Source: Streptomyces hyaluromycini (GTDB taxonomy: Bacteria > Actinomycetota > Actinomycetes > Streptomycetales > Streptomycetaceae). Taken from it: a stretch of 64,000 bases of DNA. The notes below the pieces were generated by a model that searched no databases, was not told where the DNA came from, and was given only the letters and a program-made list of their open reading frames with translations. This document shows, piece by piece, positions 57,506 to 64,000 of the stretch. Location: assembly GCF_002217755.1 (NCBI RefSeq), contig NZ_BCFL01000017.1:586442-650441 (forward strand), read 5' to 3'. The translations under genes and the position numbers were made by a program. Each line of letters opens with the position of its first letter. Position 1 is the stretch's first letter.

Positions 57506-58416
57506 CGACGACCGACACACGCCCGCTGGCCGGCAAGGTCGCCCTCGTCGCAGGCGGTACCCGCGGCGGCGGCCGGGGGATCGCCGTCGAACTCGGCGCC
57601 GCCGGTGCCACCGTGTACGTCACCGGCCGCAGCAGCACCGGCGACCGCTCCGACCTGGACCGGCCGGAGACCATCGAGGAGACCGCCGCGCAGGTCACCG
57701 CCGAAGGCGGCCTGGGGATCCCGGTCCGCACCGACCACAGCAGCCCCGACGAGGTCCGGGGCCTGGTCGGCCGGATCGCCGCCGAGCAGCAGGGACGGCT
57801 CGACATCCTGGTCAACTCGGTCTGGGGCGGCGACCCGCTCACCGACTGGGAGCACCCGCTGTGGGAGCAGGATCTCGACACCGGCCTGCGGCTGCTGCGG
57901 CAGGCGGTGGAAACCCATGTGATCACCAGTCGGTTCGCACTGCCGCTGCTGGTCGCCCGCGGCAGCGGACTGGTCGTCGAGGTCACCGACGGCAACACCG
58001 CACGCTACCGGGGTTCGTTCTTCTACGACCTGGCGAAGTCGACGGTCATCCGGCTCGCCGTCGCCCAGGCGGCCGAGCTCCGGCCGCACGGCGTCGCGGC
58101 CGTGGCCCTCACGCCGGGCTTCCTGCGCTCGGAGGCCATGCTGGAGCACTTCGGCGTCACCGAGGACACCTGGCGCGAGGGGGTGGCCAAGGACCCGGAC
58201 TTCGCCCACTCCGAAAGCCCCCGCTACCTGGGACGGGCCGTGGCCGCGCTGGCCGCGGACCCGGACGTCATGGCCAAATCCGGGCGGGCACTGGCGACTT
58301 GGGGCCTGTACCAGGAGTACGGGTTCACCGACGCCGACGGCAGCCGGCCGGACTTCGCCGCCCACTGGGCCAGGAACCTGGAGGAGGAGTACGGGCCGCT
58401 CGGCGACCCGCTGTGA
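57502..58416 (+). CDS. Short-chain dehydrogenase/reductase
   Basis: 304 residues. NADP-binding GKVALVAGGTRGGGRGIAVE with TGRSST next, LDILVNSVWGG in place of NNAG, and the catalytic FFYDLAKST (YxxxK). GGAGGAACGAGGAATC precedes ATG 57502. Likely induced when its TetR releases the operator, so the enzyme may act on the inducer. Longer than classical SDRs by a C-terminal extension. Confidence 0.92.
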   Translation: MTTTDTRPLAGKVALVAGGTRGGGRGIAVELGAAGATVYVTGRSSTGDRSDLDRPETIEETAAQVTAEGGLGIPVRTDHSSPDEVRGLVGRIAAEQQGRLDILVNSVWGGDPLTDWEHPLWEQDLDTGLRLLRQAVETHVITSRFALPLLVARGSGLVVEVTDGNTARYRGSFFYDLAKSTVIRLAVAQAAELRPHGVAAVALTPGFLRSEAMLEHFGVTEDTWREGVAKDPDFAHSESPRYLGRAVAALAADPDVMAKSGRALATWGLYQEYGFTDADGSRPDFAAHWARNLEEEYGPLGDPL

Positions 58417-58543
58417 CCCCACCCGAGCGCGCCCGGGATCCACGGCGGCGGCACCGACCGGGCTCACCCGCTCGAACGGCACCGGCTCGAACGGGCGGTG
58501 CCCGCCGTGGACGGCATGGCTGCTCCAATGATTCCTTGGACAT

Positions 58544-58554
58544 CGAGTATCTCG
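58544..58554. promoter_or_regulatory. 11-bp palindrome upstream of MarR gene
   Basis: CGAGTATCTCG within the AT-richer stretch TTGGACATCGAGTATCTCGA. TTGGAC (58536-58541) could be a -35 box. Suggested MarR operator; weak evidence. Confidence 0.4.
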
Positions 58555-58593
58555 AATACAGATCCGTCATCACCGCGCAGAGAGGCCTCTGGG

Positions 58594-59133
58594 ATGTCAA
58601 GCGAAAGGGAACCCGGTCCGTCCGGCCCGGACCTGGGCAGAGTCGTCCAGAGCTACCAGGCGGCCGTCGACGACTTCGACCGCGAGCTCGCCCGGCTGCT
58701 GGGCGTCAACGAGACCGACCTGCGCTGCCTGGAGATCCTGCTCGACGTCGAGGAGACGACCCCGCGCGCGCTGAGCGCCAAGCTGGGTCTGAGCACCGGC
58801 AGCGTCACCGCCATGCTCGACCGCCTGGAGAAGCTCGGCTACCTCACCCGCAGCCCGCACCCCACCGACCGCCGCAAGACCGTCGTCCGCGCCACCCCGG
58901 ACTGCACCGAACGTGTCTACGACCTGATGGGCCCGTTCCTCGCCGACACCGCCGAGCGCCTCCTGCCCCACTACACACCCGAGCAACTCGCCCTCGTCGC
59001 CGACTACCTGACCCGGAGCCGGGACATCCAGCAGGAGCACACCGAACGCCTGCGGCAACTCCCCGCCGCCCGCGCCCCCCGCTCGGGCGGCCGCCAGTCC
59101 CCGGGCCCCCGCAACCGCGCCGGCCCACGGTGA
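58594..59133 (+). CDS. MarR-family regulator
   Basis: 179 residues. Winged-helix region: ETTPRALSAKLGLSTGSVTA, MLDRLEKLGYLTRSPHPTDR, RRKTVVRATP. ATG 58594 begins a Ser/Gly-rich leader; AGAGG lies nine bases upstream. The palindrome CGAGTATCTCG (58544-58554) in front of it may be its operator. The C-terminus is a Pro/Arg-rich tail. No divergent target gene; it may only control itself or distant genes. Confidence 0.88.
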   Translation: MSSEREPGPSGPDLGRVVQSYQAAVDDFDRELARLLGVNETDLRCLEILLDVEETTPRALSAKLGLSTGSVTAMLDRLEKLGYLTRSPHPTDRRKTVVRATPDCTERVYDLMGPFLADTAERLLPHYTPEQLALVADYLTRSRDIQQEHTERLRQLPAARAPRSGGRQSPGPRNRAGPR

Positions 59134-59253
59134 CCGGGGTCGCCCACCGGGCGCGCCTCACCCGGACGGACCGGAGCGGTGGTGGACGGGCCCGAGCGGT
59201 GATGCCGTGAGAGCACGCGTTCCGCTGCTCCTGGTTCCCGGGGAGGCCCCGTC

Positions 59254-60039
59254 ATGAGAGTCACCGCGTCCGGCCTGGTCGTGGCCGGCCTCCTCGCCGC
59301 CGTCACCGCCTGTACGGCCGCCGGGCCGCCGAAGGCCGACGCTCCCGCCGCCGCCCCGACCGCCGCCGAACGGCCCGCCCCGGCCAGCCCCGCCGCCTCA
59401 CCCGGCACCGGCACCGGCACCCCGGCGCTCACCCCCGAGCAGGCGCAGGCCGCGCTGATCGGCGAAAGCGACCTGGGCGTGCCGTGGACGGCGGCGGAGG
59501 GGACGGCCACCTGGCACGACGGGCTGCTCAAGGCGGCCACCGGCCAACCCGGCTGCCAGCGCCTCCTCGAAGCCCTGTACACCGACGAACTGCTCGGCGC
59601 CCCGGCCGGTCCGCAGGCCGTCACCGCCCTGGACGACGGCGACGACGCGGCCCAGCTCCGCTACCAGGTCGACGCCAGCCGCTCCGCCGACGTCGACCGG
59701 ACGCTGGCCTGGCTGCGGACCCTGCCCAGCATCTGCGGGCAGTTCACCGCGCAGACGACCGCGGCCGGGACCGAGGCGGTCCGGGTCACCGACGCCGGGC
59801 TACGGGACTTCGGCGACGCGCGGCAGGGACTGCGGATCACCCTCACCGCGCAGCCCTCCGCCGCCGACGACCCCACCACCCTCACCCTCGACGTCGCCGT
59901 CGTCCGCGTCGGCGACGACGCGATCGTCCTCACCGCCGGCGCCCTCGGCACCCTCCCCGACGACACCACCGGGCAGGCCCTCGACACCGGCGTCCAGCGG
60001 CTGGCCCAGGTACGGGAGCAGGGACGGGCCCAGGCCTAG
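59254..60039 (+). CDS. Putative lipoprotein, sensor-domain-like
   Basis: 261 residues. Signal peptide VTASGLVVAGLLAAVTACTA with lipobox AVTAC, an Ala/Pro spacer, then a domain with two Cys (GQPGCQRLLEALYTDELLGA; SICGQFTAQTTAAGTEAVRV) resembling extracellular sensor domains of actinobacterial lipoproteins and PknH-type kinases. GGGGAGG precedes ATG 59254. Function unknown. Confidence 0.8.
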   Translation: MRVTASGLVVAGLLAAVTACTAAGPPKADAPAAAPTAAERPAPASPAASPGTGTGTPALTPEQAQAALIGESDLGVPWTAAEGTATWHDGLLKAATGQPGCQRLLEALYTDELLGAPAGPQAVTALDDGDDAAQLRYQVDASRSADVDRTLAWLRTLPSICGQFTAQTTAAGTEAVRVTDAGLRDFGDARQGLRITLTAQPSAADDPTTLTLDVAVVRVGDDAIVLTAGALGTLPDDTTGQALDTGVQRLAQVREQGRAQA

Positions 60040-60057
60040 GGCTGGCCTAGGGCCGGC

Positions 60058-60837
60058 CTAGGGCGTCTCGTAGGGGTCCGACGGCTGCTTCACCGTCTTC
60101 GCCGACCCCGCGTCCAGCACCGGCGGCCACGCCGCGTCCGAACCCAGCCTGCCCTTGGGGTGCCAGGTGCCGGTGACGGTGACCCAGGTGTCGGTGGGCG
60201 GCGCGTCCTCGCCCCGGATCTCGACCTTGCTGGTGGTCGCGTCGGCGGCGCAGCACGTGACCATGAGCCGGGTCAGGTACCAGGTGCCGCCGGAGCCGTG
60301 CGTCACGAAGCCCGTCATCCGGACCGTACGGCCCGTCAGCGAGCGTCCGCTGTCGTAGATCGCCCGCGAGCTGAACTCGGCGAGCGTCAGCTCCACCGGG
60401 TTCCCGGCCGGCAGCGCCGGAAAGGCCCCGACCCCCTGCGCCGCCCGCTGCGCCGCCTCGCGCCCCGCGCTGTAGGAACCTAGGGCCGGGGGAGGAAAGA
60501 CCAGCAGCGCGAAAGCCGGGAGGGTGAGCAGCCAGGCGATCCGGGGACCGGCGGCACCGTGATGGCCGTGATGGCTGTGACCGTGATGGCCGTGGCCGTC
60601 CTCGTCGCTGCCGCCGTCCTCGTCGCTGCCGCCGTCCGCGCCGTCCTCGCCGTCCGCCGTGCGGCTTCTCAGTACCGCCGTCGTCACGCCCAGCAGGATC
60701 AGGGCGATCCCGGAGACGATCAGGTACGGGCGCAACGCGTGCTGCACGTACCGCAGGTACAGCTCGCTGAAGAGCGTGATCCGCAGGGCCGCCGCGCCGA
60801 CCAGGCAGAGCAGCACGGGTCCGCCGTACCGCCTCAC
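60058..60837 (-). CDS. TIGR03943-family membrane protein with His-rich loop
   Basis: 259 residues. Two N-terminal TM segments, a loop with GHGHHGHSHHGHHG after a Gly/Asp/Glu stretch, a third TM, then an exported domain with YDSGRSLTGRTVRMTGFVTH and RLMVTCCAADA (paired Cys). TIGR03943 proteins pair with YraQ/DUF318-type permeases. GTG 60837 overlaps the permease stop (GTGA). The His-rich loop suggests divalent metal binding, perhaps zinc; inference. Confidence 0.87.
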   Translation of the reverse strand: MRRYGGPVLLCLVGAAALRITLFSELYLRYVQHALRPYLIVSGIALILLGVTTAVLRSRTADGEDGADGGSDEDGGSDEDGHGHHGHSHHGHHGAAGPRIAWLLTLPAFALLVFPPPALGSYSAGREAAQRAAQGVGAFPALPAGNPVELTLAEFSSRAIYDSGRSLTGRTVRMTGFVTHGSGGTWYLTRLMVTCCAADATTSKVEIRGEDAPPTDTWVTVTGTWHPKGRLGSDAAWPPVLDAGSAKTVKQPSDPYETP

Positions 60838-61838
60838 AGCAGCCACCACCCCACCAGGGCGCTGGACGACAACGCCACCAGCCAGGTCGCCGAGGAGAAG
60901 CGGAGTGCGAAGCGCCTGCCGAAGGTGCCCGCCTGGAGAGCGATCAGCTTCAGGTCGACCATCGGGCCCACCACCATGAACGCCAGCCGGGCCGTGGCCG
61001 GGAAGGCGCTGAGCGAGGCGGCCACGAAGGCGTCGGCCTCGCTGCACACGCACAGCACGACGGCGAGCACCGCGAGGAGGGGGACGGCGGTCCAGGCCGA
61101 GCCGGTGAAGACGTCGAGGACCGATCGGGGCACGGCGATGTTGAAGGTCGCCGCGGCCGCCGCGCCCAGCACCAGGAAACCGCCGGCGTGCAGGAAGTCG
61201 TGCTGGAGGCCGGTGACGAAGGCCCGGGGGCCGGTGGCGTGGGAGTCCCGGGCGGTGCGGGGCGGGCGCAGCCAGTCGTCGCGGCCGAACCGGGCCCACA
61301 GCCAGCCCATCACCACCGCCGTGCCGAGGGAGGCGAGCAGGCGGGCCAGCACCATCCTGGGCTGACCGGGGAACGCGATCGAGGTCGCCACCAGCACGAC
61401 CGGGTTGATCGCCGGTGCGGAGAGGAGGAAGGCGAGGGCCGCGGCCGGGGCGACCCCGCGCCGCATCAGGCTGCCGGCCACGGGGACGGAGGCGCACTCG
61501 CAGCCCGGCAGTACGACGCCGGCGGCCCCCGCCACGGGAACGGCGAGGGCCTGGTTGCGGGGGAGGAGGCGGGTGAAGACCCGCTCCGGGACGAAGGCGC
61601 CGATCGCCGCGGAGACGACGGTGCCGAGGAGGAGGAAGGGGACGCCCTGGACGGCGACCGCCGTGAACACGGTCCACCAGGCGGCGACCGGTGGGGTGTA
61701 GAGGTCGAGGGCGAGGGTCGGGCCCAGGACCGAGGCGACGGTCGCGATGGCGAGGAGGGCGGTGCCGCCGAGGACCACGTGGACGACGGCCCGTGTCAGG
61801 AGACGCAGGCCGTCGGCTACTGTCCGTTGGTTGTGCAC
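60834..61838 (-). CDS. Permease, DUF318/YraQ type
   Basis: 334 residues, about eight TM segments. Conserved motifs: FLLLGTVVSAAIGAFVPE, GVVLPGCECASVPVAGSLMR with the GCECA pair, and FLLSAPAINPVVLVATSIAF. Start GTG 61838 is tentative; no clear ribosome site and an upstream GTG is possible. The pair with TIGR03943 is widespread and thought to move a metal or related ligand. The permease is upstream of its partner. Confidence 0.87.
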   Translation of the reverse strand: MHNQRTVADGLRLLTRAVVHVVLGGTALLAIATVASVLGPTLALDLYTPPVAAWWTVFTAVAVQGVPFLLLGTVVSAAIGAFVPERVFTRLLPRNQALAVPVAGAAGVVLPGCECASVPVAGSLMRRGVAPAAALAFLLSAPAINPVVLVATSIAFPGQPRMVLARLLASLGTAVVMGWLWARFGRDDWLRPPRTARDSHATGPRAFVTGLQHDFLHAGGFLVLGAAAAATFNIAVPRSVLDVFTGSAWTAVPLLAVLAVVLCVCSEADAFVAASLSAFPATARLAFMVVGPMVDLKLIALQAGTFGRRFALRFSSATWLVALSSSALVGWWLL

Positions 61839-61908
61839 TTCGGAGACGCTAATGAAGGGGGCTGTTACTCGGCACAGAGATGGCTGTGTGTCGGGTGCGG
61901 GCCGGTGG

Positions 61909-61972
61909 GGGCTTGTCGCGCCCACGCGGCGGAGCCGCAAATCGATACAGCCCCGCGCCCCTGTCGGGGCGC
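61909..61972. repeat. Dispersed repeat family B, intergenic copy
   Basis: Same layout as 40513-40578: GGCTTGTCGCGCCCACGCGG, inner GCGGC-GGA-GCCGC hairpin and terminal palindrome GCGCCCCTGTCGGGGCGC. It sits between the permease start and the amidohydrolase stop, six bases from the latter, and may end amidohydrolase transcription. Confidence 0.8.
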
Positions 61973-61978
61973 CACAGC

Positions 61979-63586
61979 TCAGCGCGTTACCAGGACACCG
62001 CCCACAACCGTGTGCGTCGGCCTCAGGTCCCGCAGTTCCTCGCCGGAGGCGTTCGCCGGGTCCCGGTCCCACACCGTGAAGTCCGCCCAGCGGCCCGGGG
62101 TCAGGGTGCCGCGTACCCGGTCCTCGCCCGTCAGACGGGCCGCCTGGGTGGTGTGCAGGGCCACCGCCTCCTCGTACGAGATCGCGTGCTCGGGGCCCTT
62201 CACGCCGATGACCGTCTGCCGTGTCGTCATGCCCCACACCGAGCGCATCGCGCCGAACTGGCCGACCGGGAAGTCGGAGCCCGCGCTGACCTGGGCGCCC
62301 AGGTTGATCCAGCCGCGGGCCGGGAAGAGGCGGGCGACCCGTTCCGGGCCCCAGAAGACCTCCTCGACCTCGGCGGTGTCGTGCAGCAGCGGCTGCTGGA
62401 TGGTGACGGGGATGCCGAGGGCGACGGCGCGGGCGCGCTGCTCGGGGCCGGCGAGGCCGCCGTGCTCCATGACCAGCGAGCCGGCGGGCAGGCCGGGGTT
62501 GCGGTCCAGGACGCGTTCGTAGACGTCGAGGAGGGTGCGGACGGCGCGGTCGCCGTAGGCGTGGGTGCCGACCCGCCAGCCGCGCCGGACCACCGCCTCG
62601 ACCGCCTCGACGAGCGCGTCCGGCTCCCAGATCAGCATCCCGGAGAAGGCGTGGTCACAGGCGTACGGCTGCTCGGTGGCGCCGGCCTCCAGGCCGCCGT
62701 CGAGGCCGAACTTCACGCCCCACACCGACAGCCACGGGTCGGAGGTGTCGCGCCACTCCACCATGACGTCGAGCAGGTCCTCGACCTGGGCGGCGCTGGT
62801 CATGCCGAGCGCCGAGACCAGCGCGCGCACCCTGGTGTGCAGCGCGCCCGCCGCACGGGCGGCCCGGAGCACCCGGTAGTCCTCGGGGGTGACCGCGCAG
62901 TCGCGCACGGTGCCGATGCCGGTGGCGGCGTAGTCGCGGGAGGCGATCCGGAGTCCCTCGATGCGCTGGGCCCGGTCCGGGGCCGGGACCAGGTGCTCGA
63001 CCAGGTGCAGGGCGTTGTCGATCAGCCGGCCGTCCAGCCTGCCGTCGGCGCCGCGGCCGATGGTGCCGCCGGGCGGTACGGGGGTGTCCTCGGTGATGCC
63101 CGCGAGGCGCAGCGCGTAGCTGTTGACGACGTCGTTGTGGCCGCCGCGCTTGACCAGGACCGGGTGCCGGTCGGTGGCCGTGTCGAGTTCGGCCGCGGTG
63201 GGCATGCGGCGCTCGGCCAGGTTCAGTTCCTGCCAGTTGGTGGTGGTGCGGATCCACTCGCCCTCGGGAGTGACCGCGGCCCGCTGCCGGATCAGGTCCA
63301 GGAACTCGGGGATGGTGCGGGCCTGGTGGACGGGGACGTCCTGGGCGCCGAGCGCGGCGAAGATCATGTGGGTGTGGGTGTCGTCGAAGGCGGGCAGCAC
63401 GGTGGCGCCGGGCAGGTCGCGGACCTCGGTCCGCTCGGTCACCAGGTGGTCGAGGCCGTGCGGGTCGGCGGACACGGCCGCGATCCGGTCGCCGCGCACG
63501 GCCAGGGCCCGCTGCGGGGCCTGGCCGGGCACCAGGGTGTGCACCGCGCCTGCGCGGACCAGCAGGTCGGCTCCGTGGTCGGTCAT
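61979..63586 (-). CDS. Amidohydrolase-family protein, YtcJ-like
   Basis: 535 residues. Metal-binding TIM-barrel features: LPAFDDTHTHMIFAALGAQD (HxH), GVKFGLDGGLEAGATEQPY (Lys), GWRVGTHAYGDRAVRTLLD and SLVMEHGGLAGPEQRA (His ligands), and INLGAQVSAGSDFPVGQFG (Asp). It resembles YtcJ/AepA-like deacetylases and imidazolonepropionase relatives; substrate unknown. ATG 63586 follows GAGGGAGAAG. No signal peptide. Confidence 0.9.
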   Translation of the reverse strand: MTDHGADLLVRAGAVHTLVPGQAPQRALAVRGDRIAAVSADPHGLDHLVTERTEVRDLPGATVLPAFDDTHTHMIFAALGAQDVPVHQARTIPEFLDLIRQRAAVTPEGEWIRTTTNWQELNLAERRMPTAAELDTATDRHPVLVKRGGHNDVVNSYALRLAGITEDTPVPPGGTIGRGADGRLDGRLIDNALHLVEHLVPAPDRAQRIEGLRIASRDYAATGIGTVRDCAVTPEDYRVLRAARAAGALHTRVRALVSALGMTSAAQVEDLLDVMVEWRDTSDPWLSVWGVKFGLDGGLEAGATEQPYACDHAFSGMLIWEPDALVEAVEAVVRRGWRVGTHAYGDRAVRTLLDVYERVLDRNPGLPAGSLVMEHGGLAGPEQRARAVALGIPVTIQQPLLHDTAEVEEVFWGPERVARLFPARGWINLGAQVSAGSDFPVGQFGAMRSVWGMTTRQTVIGVKGPEHAISYEEAVALHTTQAARLTGEDRVRGTLTPGRWADFTVWDRDPANASGEELRDLRPTHTVVGGVLVTR

Positions 63587-63753
63587 CGTCTTCTCCCTCA
63601 GCTCGCAGCGTCGCGAAGGTTTCGCTGACGAGACCGTTGTAGAAGCCGATCGGTGGTTCGCCGCCATATCGAGGGTGCGAGTGCAGGAAACACGCCATTC
63701 CCGCCGCCTCTCGCACGGATCATGCGACAGGCGGCGGAACGGAAAGGCCGGCC

Positions 63754-64000
63754 CTACAGCGGTGGCTGGGCCGGTGCCGGTCCCAGGGTCGTCGTGCCCG
63801 GGGCCGTACGGTGGCCGAGTCCGGTGCGGTACGCGTCCAGGGCCGCCTCCACCCGGCCGGTGCGGCGCAGCAGGTCGCCCAGCAGGCGGCACAGGTCCGC
63901 CAGGTCGCCCGCCGCGCCCGCCCGCTCCAGCAGACTCAGCGCCCGTACGTAGTGCTCCTCTGCCGCCTCCGTGTCCCTGGCGTCCTCGGCGATGATGCCG
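63754..64000 (-). CDS. TPR-containing protein, N-terminal part outside window
   Basis: C-terminal 81 residues of a gene that enters from the right edge. Visible helices: ARDTEAAEEHYVRALSLLER and RTGRVEAALDAYRTGLGHR, typical TPR repeats, then a Pro/Thr tail. Such ends are common in actinobacterial TPR regulators (AfsR/SARP-like or HTH-TPR). The kind cannot be decided from this part. Confidence 0.65.
   Translation of the reverse strand, partial: GIIAEDARDTEAAEEHYVRALSLLERAGAAGDLADLCRLLGDLLRRTGRVEAALDAYRTGLGHRTAPGTTTLGPAPAQPPL

Overview
The window is chromosomal DNA of a Streptomyces-type actinomycete. It has very high GC, frequent GTG starts, strong third-position GC bias, GTGA/ATGA stop-start overlaps, an LAxTG class E sortase substrate, and two rare in-frame TTA codons that would make their genes depend on bldA. 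No rRNA, tRNA, CRISPR array, phage capsid or terminase gene, integrase or intact insertion sequence was recognised.

The centre, about 8.6-39.1 kb, is an extracellular-type contractile injection system (eCIS) locus of the Streptomyces cytoplasmic kind. A leftward operon (22305 to 8579) encodes, in order, sheath, tube, a small tail-assembly pair, a 1129-residue disordered protein with 17 (V/I)QR motifs in the tape-measure position, second tube, LysM hub, VgrG-like spike, gp25-like, gp6/J-like and gp7/I-like baseplate proteins, and a membrane protein with zinc ribbons and a glycan-binding-like domain. A rightward set (about 22.64-32.47 kb) encodes a giant unrecognised modular protein, a DUF4157 protein with two HExxH motifs, and two tandem paralogous membrane proteins that differ in their C-terminal carbohydrate-binding-like domains. 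A leftward set (35876 to 32491) encodes a response regulator, a DUF4255 terminator-like protein and the AAA+ ATPase. A divergent LAL regulator with a TTA codon follows. The order agrees with my memory of S. coelicolor SCO4242-SCO4263, but no comparison was run.

The most novel material is the cargo side: two candidate payloads share an LQxTAGNAAV N-terminal motif, one has a second HExxH domain at its C-terminus, and the VQR motif of the DUF4157 protein recurs along the tape-measure-position protein. Three membrane proteins, each predicted N-in/C-out with a glycan-binding-like domain outside, could link cytoplasmic particles to the envelope.

The left flank (1-8.6 kb) has an ABC exporter pair, 6-phosphogluconate dehydrogenase, an MDR oxidoreductase divergent from a MarR regulator, a TTA-containing M23 peptidase and a GH26-like hydrolase. 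The right flank (39.1-64 kb) is mixed metabolism and regulation: M20 amidohydrolase, GlpF-like channel, SDR and VOC proteins, secreted proteins, an AbiEii-like protein, a formylglycine-generating enzyme, DUF6445, DUF4142, GH13 glucosidase, sortase substrate, nucleoside hydrolase, two TetR-controlled units, Nudix, alpha/beta hydrolase, MarR, a permease pair and an amidohydrolase. Two dispersed repeat families and a 179-bp MITE-like hairpin lie among these genes.
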